Source of the DNA: Gnetum montanum
Lineage: Eukaryota > Streptophyta > Gnetopsida > Gnetales > Gnetaceae
Assembly (NCBI GenBank): GCA_015680685.1
Contig: MNCI01008305.1
Coordinates: 89,270-153,269, forward strand
Length of the DNA: 64,000 bases
Direction of reading: 5' to 3'
Numbering within the stretch: position 1 is the first letter of the stretch; the number at the start of each line of letters is the position of its first letter. This document shows, in pieces, positions 54,328 to 64,000 of this stretch. The translations under genes and the position numbers were made by a program. Below the pieces are notes generated by a model. That model made no database searches. It had not been told where the DNA came from and saw nothing but the letters and a program-made list of their open reading frames with translations.

Positions 54328-56044
54328 TGAAACACCACCAATTTTGAGCTTCAACACTTTAACTGCAAATTTGTCTAAGTGTCAAAGCTTGGAAAATTTT
54401 TCTAAGTGTTGGTGCTATGCTCCCTAGCATAGCCAATGTAGCATGCATCACAGGGCCTATTTTGCAAGATTTTCTAACTGTCAATAGCAATTACATGAAA
54501 ATTTTTCTAAGTGTTGTGCTATGCTCTACTATGCTCTAGAGCATAGTTAGTGTAGCACACATTTCTATGGCCAATTTGCTCAAGTGCCAAGCTAGAAATT
54601 ATTACGATGGCTTGGGATGGAAGAAATAGTTTTGCAATTTTCTAACTCCTAGGGTTGTTACGCTCTACTATGCTCTAGAGCGTAGCCAGTGTAGCACACA
54701 TTTTAGTGGTCAATTTGCCTAAGTGTCAAGCCAGTAGCTATCAAGATAGCTTAGAATGGAGGAATAGTTTGGTAGATTTTCTAATTATTGAGGCTACCCC
54801 TCTTGCTACACCCCAAGGCATAGCCAACGTAGCATGAAAGAAAACTACAGATTTTGTCAAATTTTTCTAAGTATCCCTGCTACGCTCTAGAGCATAGCCA
54901 ACGTAGCACTATAGAGAAACCTCCAATAGCCTCCAAAAGCCTCTAGAGCTCAACATCAGCCTTCATCTTAGCTTTGACATTCCCCTGGCAAGTAAGATCA
55001 ACAACTTCTACCCCTTTTGCATTCCCTATTGGTCCCCTGAGTTGTACCTACACTTGATCCTACTTGAAAGAGGGGAAGATGTAGTCCCAAAGCGTAGCCT
55101 TCAAGTTGCACTATTTTTTGCACTATTTGCAGGTACATTACGATCATTCAAACTTTGGCACATGTAGTCTTGGCAGCATAGTCATAGTTTAGTAGTCTTT
55201 GTGAATCCATCGCTGTACACTAGAGTGTAGCACTTGCTACTCCTGTGGGAGTGTAGCCTGATCTACATGCCACATGGTGCTTGATCTGCATGCCACATGG
55301 TGCCCAATTTGCATTTTGCGCTAACACTAACCCTATAAATATCCCTACACACAACATTTTAGGGGTTGGCAAATCAAAAGGGCATTAGGAATTTTGGCAT
55401 TCTCAACATTCTTTGGCACTCTTGCACCTGAGCACACTTAGCACTTTGGTGCACTCCAAGACCCCATCGAACCACTAGTGCACACCGTCCAACATGCAGT
55501 TCATCACTTTGCCCATGAAACACTACAGTAGGCAACTCGGTAGGTTCATTGCCCATGGCAGCCATCAATCCCACAGCTTGGATTACCTAGCGATTGTGAC
55601 CACATTGCTATGCTACCACTGTGCCTCCCTATACACCACGTACCACTCTCACCTCTTTTCCTACAATTGCTACACTCACCCTGTTTGGGGTGGTACACTT
55701 CCATTCTCAAGTTTCATCACATTTTCAAGCACTTTTTCTTTGGCATTTAGCATAGAACTCACATTTTCTTATTTTTTTGTATGCATTTTCATGTTTACAC
55801 CACCGTTCTCTAGCCGAGACACCCTACTATGCTCTGGCTTGAATGGCCCTAGTGCCCACTAGTAACACTGTATAAACCCCCTTTGCATGTGTTCATTGTA
55901 ACACCTTGTAAGTCCCTATTTAATTGACAAGACCGTTTAGGGCACCTCGTCTCTATTTCCAGCATGGCCCTTGCATGGACTTGGGTTTAGGCTATACGTC
56001 CACTAACCTCTTAGTGTTTCAACCATCGACATTTTCGGTCATCA
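54328..56044 (+). repeat. 3' LTR (LTR2) of element D
   Basis: 1717 bp, TGAAACACCACCAATTTT to TTCGGTCATCA, collinear with LTR1. CTATGCTCTAGAGCATAG at 54529-54546 is a perfect 18-base palindrome, and related stems recur to about 54910. TATAAATA is at 55334-55341. The next base, 56045, resumes element C. Confidence 0.8.
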
Positions 56045-57285
56045 CAAGAAGGGATTACAAAGATTGGGATGTAATGTACTTAACCATGTTCGCAATAGAT
56101 TCTTGTGTCAGTTGTCATTAATATGACCATCATACCTATTTGTCCAAGTTTTAGTCCAAGTCCATACCATTAACAATGGCCTTGCACTAATGTACCCCTT
56201 CTTACCTATCATCATGAGCCCATAACAACCACAGAGAATGAACATCACTTGAAAAAGAGAAGAAGGACATAAGGGCCATAGTTAGAGAGGTGCATTCAAG
56301 CATGGGTAACATGTCTTTCTAACCCCATAACCAGTGCTTGTAGCACATTATTATGCCTAAGGGGAGTGGTTTAAATTCTCATTATTATTATTTTTGTTTC
56401 CCCTCTCTTTTTTTATATTTTCTTCTTTTTTTTCCTTCTTTTTTTTTATAATTTTTTTCATGGGAACCACATCATGCAAAGACATGTTTCTTATTTATTG
56501 GTTGATGATAGGAGTGATGATACATTCCATGAGAAGTCATAGGCCACAAGAAGGAAGTCAATAATGGAATCCACAAATCCCCTTGAGGTCACACCCTTTG
56601 CCATTCCCATTTGGTCTTTCCCTCCTTCTTCAAAGCACAATGATCATGAATTAATTTTAGTTTTTTGTGAGAAGAACCATATTACTTTGATGATAAAGAC
56701 CTTTCATTTATAGAATCGGAGGGATGGATGATGTGGTCTCATTGCTTTACATAATTGTTTACCTAATCATCTTGATAGCATAGGACAAAGATCCAATACA
56801 TAGTGTTGACTTGTGCATCATGATTAGTAATATTATTAACAAAAACATAGTAGACATTCATAAAAAATAAAGGAAATTACTGAAGAAAAGATAAAATTAT
56901 AAAGAAATTAAAATTAAAAAGAAACAAAAAACATATTAAGAATTGAAATTTTTTAAAAAAATAAGAAAATGATAAAAAATTGTAAAACAAAAAGTGAAAA
57001 TGTGCTTATTAGTTCTTGATTCAAGATGGGGCATCTTCCCCATAGCTAAGCTCATAGGTGAGAGTTTGGAAAATGGACCACACATTCACTTCATTATATA
57101 CCATAATTTTTCCATTTATCATCTTTAATGATTTAAGTTTTCACTTGGTAGCACATTTAACATTGATGATAATCATGTTTTAATCATTTTAAGACCTATC
57201 TTTAGATGGATTAGAAGGTGTTTTCTTTTTAGGAGGTGTAGACATGTTTCCTTGTATATTTTTTATTTTAGTTCTTGTGTCTCAT
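56045..57285 (-). other. Non-coding interior of element C
   Basis: Collinear with B 13309-14190; no frame. Includes a T-rich tract at 56395-56460 and A-rich sequence at 56860-57000. Confidence 0.55.
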
Positions 57286-59780
57286 TTTTTATCTTACTTT
57301 GATGTATATTCAAAGTGTAAGATGTTCTTTTCTAAGTTCTTTGTTTGATTTATTCTTTTCGGACAAGAGCTAATAAGTGGGTTGGATGTTTTCATGTATC
57401 TTTTAAATGGTTTTGTATTATCATTTTCAAGCCACTGGGTGTCTTTTGGTTTAGTGGCTACTGTGTAAACTTGGTTTTTCATACATAGTTATTCCTTAAC
57501 TTTGTTGTGTTGGTCTATGGATCATGTTAATACTTTGAACTTTTGGCCCACAACTACACCCTTTATCATGATTAATAATGCATGAAATTTTCTATCTCTC
57601 CATAGTGATAGGTTCATCTTTTATGTTTTGTGTTGGAGTGGTAATTGTTATTGGATTTTGGGTAGGATTAGGAGACATTATTTTTGTGAGGATGGGGGTT
57701 GCACTAGACTATCCTTGTGCTAGTTCTAATGAGCTAGTAAGTCTACTAGTTTTATTCACATATGTGGAAACCATCCTAAAGAAAGGATGCTTTCAAAACT
57801 TTTGCTAAGATCTACTAACATGATCATTTACTTGTATGTTCACAACACAAGTGGCATTCTTCTATTAAGGTTGTGGTGCCAATCCTTCTTACATTATTGG
57901 TGGTGACATATGTTGGAGGGAAGTGTGAGAGTATTGAGAATATGATGAAGGATAAGAGGTATGAGATGGTGATTCCACAGGAGATGTTGTCGGTTGATGA
58001 TATTCAAGAGAGTAGTAGTAGTAATTTAAGGCAAAGGAAGTAGAACCATTTGGAAAAACAAGTTGCTAAACATAGTATCCATAAGGGTATGGCTAGCAAT
58101 AAGGGTATTTTTTGTTTGTTAATGGCATCCCCCATGACTATGGGTTTTTCCACTATGGTTGATAGTAATTTTGAGGTTGATAAGAAGTCCCACTAGGATA
58201 GTACCATTCGTTGTAGGATTGTCTATAATTACCTTGTGGGTAAGATAATCTTCTAGGCATTTTCTTTTCTACAAACTTGGGATTTAAAGAAAAAGCTCCA
58301 AACTCTTGTAGATGTAACATAACTAGGCAATGGTCCTTTAAATGTTCATATTGACAAATGTCACATCCATCATCTTCCTATATCAGAGTCTGTAACCTCT
58401 TCTACTATAGTTTTTTTTCCTTTTTGCTAATAAGTGTCCTTACCTGTTTCTTTGTTCTTTTTCCTCTTCATGTTTTGATCACTTAATCCTTTTTACTTTA
58501 CCTTCTCCTCTCTGATTTTCAAGTTGGTTGTAACTTTTTCATTCATCAACAACCACATCTTATCTACCCTTACTTCAATCTCAGTGATAGACTTTTGTAT
58601 TGGAAAGGTTTTATGTGAAATGAACTCATCAAGAGCTACCTCTTTTTCCTAATCATAAATATGAACCTCTTTTTTGTGAAGAGTTGGATACTAGTTATAT
58701 TCCTCTAAACTCTTCCTTTTACACATCTCTCCTTCCTCTTTAACCACTTGTTCAACTAGCCTTTATATCTAATGGGCTCTCAATTTTGATAATCATCCTT
58801 AGCTATAGATCCCAAGGTCTCCCTTGTTTTGTTATGAAGCCCATCTATGATGTGGAGAAGCTTCTCTTTTTGAGAAAAACCATGGCTTGGAAATCTATGT
58901 AGTAGAGAATAGTATTTGTCCAAGGCTACATACAAGGATTCATGGTTTTCTTGCTTCCATCCTTGGATTTGTTTTCTTAGATTGGAAACTCTTGAATAGG
59001 TTGGGTACTTTTTGTTAAAGAGCTAAAACATTGTGGACCACTAGTGGATTGAATTTGGTTCCAATGATCTATACCAACTTTTAGCTTCTTTTATTAGTGT
59101 CCTAGGAAAAAGCTTAAGCTTTTGCCACTTACTTTCAATATTTTGCAATGCACAAGCATCATGGAAGGCTTGTAAATGATGTTGTGGATTGGAATTATAG
59201 CCTCCTTGAAATTTAAAAATATTATTCATATCAAGCCTTTTGATGTGGTTTTCCCTTTAATGCCTATGGGGTATTCAAACTACCTCCATGATCTATATCA
59301 TGCTTCTAGTAGCCAACAAGGATTCATCAGCATTAGACATATCCTGATGATAATCTCTATTTCTATTTGTCTGATTATGATGACCTCATCTATGCTCACT
59401 TTAATGTCTTTCATATTGCTTTTTCTTTCCATTTCTATCTTCATCTTGAGCCCCTTAGTGTATCTCTATCTCTATACCTATGTTCCTCTTCGTTAGAACT
59501 AGATGTTGAAGAGGAAGAGAAAGATGGTGAACTAGGAGAATCACCATGGCTCCTATATATTCTCCTATGGTCCCTTGATTTATTTCTTTTAGGTTTAGAA
59601 GAGGTCCTAGGCCTTGAGACTCTCATTGTTCTAGGACTTATTTTAGGCCTTGATATTCTAGAATACTTTGATGTGTTGGCAATAAAGATAAGATTCTTGG
59701 AATTCCTTGCAACACTTAAGAATAGTTTAATGTTTTCATTCATGGACTTTATTACTTATGCATTTTACATTCATGTCCTT
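57286..59780 (-). pseudogene. Element C gag
   Basis: Minus strand. The N-terminal segment at 59743-59441 is Arg/Ser-rich (ISRPKISPRTMRVSRPRTSS, then SSPSFSSSSTSSSNEEEH). The capsid segment at 59229-59041 reads FKFQGGYNSNPQHHLQAFHD, KLKLFPRTLIKEAKSWYRSL and EPNSIH, matching B's gag and A's gag. A zinc-binding-like CDICQYEHLKDHC block lies at about 58330-58370. The C-terminal PKDTQWLENDN at about 57430-57460 matches B. Stops and frame changes separate the pieces. Same domain order as B. Confidence 0.65.
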
Positions 59781-59789
59781 AGTTAATTC

Positions 59790-60261
59790 ATACACTTAAT
59801 AATAACACATAACTAAGACTACCTCGAACATACCGTTAACACTTGGTAATCCTAGTGGTATTATAGCTTGGTTCACCTAGTACCCTAATACTTGGTAACC
59901 TAGTAGCATTTATAACAAGTTCAAGATGTGCACAGAAGGTGGGCCTAGATTCTTATGTTAGGATAATTAGATTAAAGAATTAGTATTTCATTAGTTAATT
60001 TACAATTAATTACCTTTGTTTTACACCTAGATTTAATCAAATAAAATATAAAATAGAAATAAATATCTTATGCCTTGGCTTACACTTAGTCATATACTTG
60101 AACTTACACAAGTGAAGCCAAGAAAAAAACGATCACATTTCTAAATGAATATCTTTGCCCCTTGGTGCATTTAGGGGCTAAGTCCATGGAATTTGACTAA
60201 ATCACTAGTGCAACGTTTGTGATTCATATGGTTGGATGTAGGAACTACTTGTTGTTCATCA
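59790..60261 (+). repeat. Truncated A-type LTR fragment
   Basis: Matches the second half of A's LTRs on plus: AACACATAA, CACTTGGTAATCCTAGTGGTA, AATACTTGGTAACCTAGTAG, GGAATTTGACTA and GTGATTCATATGGTTGG, ending TTGTTCATCA at 60261. It lacks the first 450 bases and is not followed by a primer site. Its orientation is opposite to the adjoining gag of C, so it is not C's own LTR in place. Confidence 0.6.
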
Positions 60262-60274
60262 ATTAGAGTTGAAA

Positions 60275-60360
60275 CAATGAGGTATTAACCTAGTGGTAAA
60301 GGTCTTAGCTTGGTTTTTTTTTTTTTTGGGGGGGGGGGGGTGTTGGGGTTTGAACCCCAA
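60275..60360 (+). repeat. tRNA-derived SINE-like copy 4
   Basis: A box TTAACCTAGTGG at 60285-60296, identical to that of copy 3. B-box-like GGGGTTTGAACCCC at 60345-60358. A T14-G13 run (60314-60340) lies between them and increases the spacing. Orientation is plus, unlike copies 1-3. Confidence 0.5.
60314..60340. repeat. T14-G13 homopolymer pair
   Basis: Run of T followed directly by a run of G. It could be a real expansion in the SINE, or, on minus, the poly-A end of the LINE next to it; length may be unreliable. Confidence 0.5.
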
Positions 60361-60399
60361 AAAATAAATATATTAAAAACATAAAATTCAAAGTATAAA

Positions 60400-63300
60400 A
60401 TCAGAGAATTAGAGGAGAATCTTAAAAATAAAAATAAAAAAGAAAAAGCTCAATAGTTTTGAGAATGCCTTTCTCAGTTTTCATCCTTACAACCAATCTT
60501 GGAAAATCTCCTTTGGGATAGGAAAAGTATTAGACCTTACCCTCATTCAAAAGCATGGGTTTTTACTTTATACTAATAAAAAAGAAAACTACAAAGAGAA
60601 ACATTTAGGAATTGAGTTGAAGCATTAGTTGCTAAATGATGTCACCTTAAACTGACAAAGGAAGAAAAATAGCTAGAGTCTTTATGAAAAACCACATTAC
60701 ATCAAAACTTCTAGATGGAAAAGCTAAAAATGAAGTAGAAATTCTTGAAGTTGTGAAGTATCAAAAAATAAAAATTTATCTAATCTTGGTTGAAAACTAT
60801 GTGAATACCTACTACACTAAGTCCAAGAGCTACATGCAAGGGGACAAGTAAAAAAATAATGCATGGGTGTATCTTTCACATTGTAGATATGACAAGTGAA
60901 AAAATAGCATGGGTTCATTCATGAACACACAAATGAGAGCACCAAATATCAATAGGCAAACCTTCATGAATTAAGTACTATAGAAAGTGTCTAATTTTTA
61001 AAGGAGTAGTGGCATTTCATATCTTCTAAATTCATTGCTTTCATAATGCACATTGTGATTAACCTTCCAAAGATAATTGAATCTTGACTAAATATTAGTA
61101 TTAGAACTAATAAAAGTATGCATAATCTTGTGTTGAGATGAAAAAACATGATGGTCATTAATCTAAGAAAAATCAAGAAAACCATTATGAGAATCTTGAA
61201 TAGCTACATTTCTATTCAAACTATGCAACAAATCAAAAAATGTAGATGTTTTAGAAACATTAATGTCATAGAGACTTTCATATTTAAGCCAAGTAATCTA
61301 GTGATTATGCATGTAAAGAGATGAAAGGAAGGAAATGTCAAGCATGCACCATGTACTACAAATGCATAAATGCTTAATAGCCCATGGTTCATTATTAATT
61401 GAAAGCCACCAAGAAGTAAGCTTATCAAGCATAAAAGTAGAAATAATAATATTATTGAAGTTTCAAAAATAACTAATAAAACTTCAAGTCTTTCAAATAT
61501 GCTTTATTATAATAGAACCTAATATAGTAATGCCTTTTGGAAAAAGGATCTAATTAAAAAATGAGTATCTCTCCAATGACCACTACTGTAGGCTTACCCA
61601 TCTGAATACACTTCTAAAAAAGAAGCTTCCAAGGCTCTCTACCAAATAAGCATTTAACCACCTACTTAGCACATAAAACAATACACTAATAAAAATTCAT
61701 CAATCCTAATTCTTCATCAATGCACTTCTAAAAAAGAATCTTCCAAGGATCTCGATCAGATAAGCATTTGAATGTCTTATGCAACATGATAAAATCCTTT
61801 CCTAGAATGGCTACCACTTTAAATAAAATTTCTTACAAGCTGATCAATGCAATGATATGTAGAAATACTAGGAGGTCAACATAAAGAATAATACACATGA
61901 GTAGCTTGAATGATATACTTATAAACAATAAATTTACCTACCATTAAAAGCTTCTTCTTCTTCCACTTAATAAGTTTTGGTTGAAATTTTTTCACTACGA
62001 TATCCCATAAAGTTCTTGAAGATCCACCAAAGGAAAAGAAAATTCCTAACAATTTAAAAAAAATTGACTATTCTAACAAATTCCAAGATTTAGACAAAGC
62101 CCATTCTTGAACCCCCTTATTGTAAAAGATAGAAGACTTGGACTAATTAATTTGAGAGCCTAAAATTTTGCAATAGTAATCAACATGATAAAAAAGATGA
62201 TCTACAATAGCTTTCTCATTGTTTATCATAAAAAAGAAGTGATTTGCAAGATGCATATTTAATAAAGTAGGAACATTATTTTTAATAAATATGCCTTCTA
62301 GCAAACTATGTTCTTGGTTCTTCTATATATCATGACATAAAAATTTTGCAATAAGAATGAAGATACAAGGAGCAATAGGGTAACCTTGCCTAACTAAGTG
62401 TTCAAGCTTTAAGCTCTTAGTACTACCAACATTTATAGCCACAAGTGCATTAGCATCTACAAAAGAGTCTCAACTATCCCAATAAATTTTTCATTAAAAC
62501 CATATTTGCAAAGACAAGCAATAATAAACTACCATTTAATTCAATTGTATGCTTTAGCATAATCAAGCTTCAAAAAATTAATGTCTTGATTGGAAACCTC
62601 AGCCCACTACATACCCTTCCAAGCTTCCACAACATTATCCAGAATATATCTACCTTTGACAAAGCCAATTTGTGCTAGAGTAATTAACTAATGAATAAAT
62701 TAGGTTCAATATTCTAGCAAGCCATTTAGCCAAAATTTTATAAGCAAAATTAAGAAGAGTAATAGGGCATCAATTACCAACATGAAAAAGGTCACCATCT
62801 TTAGGAATAAGTCTAATGACTTTTTTATTCAATCTTGATCAATAGAATGTTTTTCAATGACTTCAATAAAAACATAATAAAGGTCCATACCAACAACATC
62901 CTAATGATTTTTTGAAAATTCAATGGAAATTCCATCAAACTTAGAGCTTTATCATTGACCAAGATAAAAACTGCATCTTTAATTTCAATAAGAGAGATAT
63001 CCTATTTAAGAAGATGGTTATGATTGTCATGAATAATATTAGGTAAATGATCACAATTAGAAGAAAATCTATATTATTATAAACCTCTAAGACAAATACA
63101 CATTGAAAATATCTTTAAAAAAAATTCATTGATAATAAGAGGATTATAACTAATTTGACCATCAACTTCCATGAAGCTAATAATAGGCAAATTACATTTA
63201 TCTTTTAGGAATTTATAAAAATTCTTTGCATGGTAATTCCTCTACTTTCAACAAGTTGAGATGACTCATAATAAGAGCACTCTTAGCATTATGCATATTC

Positions 63301-64000
63301 CATTTTTGTTTAATTGAGCAAACATAAGCAAGTCATTGTTGAAGATTAATATTAAAGAGATCATTATGTAAAGCAGTGTTGATCTGTCAAATTTCATCAT
63401 AGATTTTTTTCTCAGTCTTCCTTTGTCTCTTGGCATATTGCTTACCTAACCAATGGAAAAAATTATGAACACAATAGCATGTAATCACTAATCAATCCAA
63501 CTTAATTTACCAACAGATCTCATTTCTACATTCTATTGAGATGTGAAAAATACCTTTTCTAAAAGGAGTAAGAAATAAAGAAGAAAATCTCATAATGTTG
63601 AACTGGAGATTTAATATCAAATTCCAAATTAAGAGAAATTGGAAATTGGTTTGAAAGAGTTGCATCTTTGTGAACTATAACCTTTCCATCACATAACCAA
63701 GAAGAATAATTGAAAAAATAAAATTGGTCAAGTCTTTCAAAAATCCAATTATTATCTTCATGGAGGTTAGACTAGATAAACTAATCATGATGATGAACAT
63801 TTTATCCAGTAGCATCAAATAAAATAAATTATTCCTTAACATCACATCAAATAAAAAGCTCATGGCCTACAAACTCAGAAAAAACTCCACAAATTTTATG
63901 ATAAGAATTTTCAATCATATTAAAATCACCACCAAAAAGCAAAAGAATGTTAGTTAAAATTTAAAAAATAAACTATTACAAAATAATTCTATCTACATAA
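60400..64000 (-). pseudogene. LINE ORF2 (endonuclease, RT, C-terminal region), cut by the window end
   Basis: Minus strand. Endonuclease: LLFGGDFNMIEN (GGDFN at about 63933-63919), then RLDQFYFFN and a degenerate SNQFPI for the SDHxP motif (about 63640-63740). RT: FLKLDYAKAYN (motif A, last Asp now Asn, near 62540-62580), LVRQGYPIAPCIFILIAKF (motif B, about 62400-62340) and HLANHFFFM (motif C, ADD changed to ANH, near 62250-62225). Then WDIVVKKFQPKLIKWKKKKL. The C-terminal DTPMHYFFTCPLACSSW (about 60880-60830) is the Cys/His region that ends LINE ORF2. Many stops. The copy runs past 64000. Confidence 0.7.

Larger units (their letters stand above)
32980..56044 (+). mobile_element. Element D: giant Ogre/Tat-like Ty3/gypsy retrotransposon
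   Basis: LTR to LTR this is 23.1 kb, or about 19.3 kb without nested element E. The order on plus is LTR1, primer site, [E], leader, gag-protease, tandem repeats, antisense gene, RT, RNase H, a second RNase H, integrase, tandem repeats, 3' spacer, polypurine tract and LTR2. Great length, a gap between protease and RT, two RNase H domains and large LTRs are features of the Tat lineage (Ogre/Retand types). The element splits element C, whose two halves continue at 32979 and 56045. I could not define a clean target duplication (AGGAG versus CAAGA). All ORFs are decayed. Confidence 0.8.
56045..59780 (-). mobile_element. Element C, right half (5' interior and gag)
   Basis: Continues the B-like element cut at 32979. 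CAAGAAGGGATTACAAAGATTGGGA (block at 56045) matches B at 13309-13333. GTGCATTCAAGCATGGGTAACATGTCTTTCTA (block at 56290) matches B at about 13673-13702. CTTGAGGTCACACCCTTTGCC matches B near 13850. Then follows gag on minus. No 5' LTR in the matching orientation is found beyond 59780. Confidence 0.65.

Noticed and set aside
59367-59786. 139-residue plus-strand open frame near 59.5 kb
   Set aside because: It is the complement of the Ser/Arg-rich N-terminal gag of element C, whose Ser and Arg codons give a long opposite frame.

Overview
The window reads as a stretch of plant nuclear heterochromatin-like DNA from a large, repeat-rich genome, possibly a gymnosperm or another large-genome land plant (the species is my inference). 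It is AT-rich and holds no intact single-copy host gene. Nearly all of it is retrotransposon sequence: Ty3/gypsy elements of the Tat/Athila branch, LINEs, and short tRNA-derived SINE-like copies. Most are old, with many in-frame stops. A large share of those stops are TAG where the family has CAG or TGG, as expected from decay of methylated cytosines. Three single Ns (12742, 26226, 48574) look like assembly joins.

Left part (1-30.5 kb). A LINE tail (100-660), two SINE-like copies and a LINE ORF1-like remnant (3.0-4.35 kb) precede element A (+, 4362-25469). A has a 934-bp 5' LTR, an Asp-type primer site, gag, protease, RT, RNase H, integrase, an extra ORF3 (plant transposon-protein-like domain plus coiled coil) and a 910-bp 3' LTR. 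Its 3' LTR is followed by a second primer site and gag (25470-26740), so A is a tandem, LTR-sharing pair cut off where a LINE reverse transcriptase starts. Element B (-, 8376-17297) sits inside A between protease and RT, with 889/888-bp LTRs and 5-bp flanks that differ by one base. B keeps gag and ORF3 but has no pol, so it is a non-autonomous relative of A.

Right part (30.5-64 kb). Element C (-) is related to B and is split in two: its 3' LTR and part of its interior lie at 30.8-32.98 kb, and the rest of the interior and gag lie at 56.05-59.8 kb. Between them is a 23-kb Ogre/Tat-like element D (+, 32980-56044), with LTRs of about 1.8 and 1.7 kb, gag-protease, RT, two RNase H domains and integrase. 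Inside D, directly after its primer site, is the youngest element E (+, 34813-38610). E has 597-bp LTRs, a perfect 5-bp target duplication and a nearly open gag-protease frame but no pol. A LINE on the minus strand (endonuclease, RT, C-terminal Cys/His region) fills 60.4-64 kb.

The most unusual feature is in D between protease and RT (about 43.7-48.5 kb). It is an antisense, apparently spliced gene with a TATA box, good splice sites and an exon resembling a decayed FCP1/NLI-interacting-factor phosphatase domain. It is flanked by short tandem repeats that recur after pol. This is either a captured host gene or an antisense accessory gene of a giant retrotransposon.
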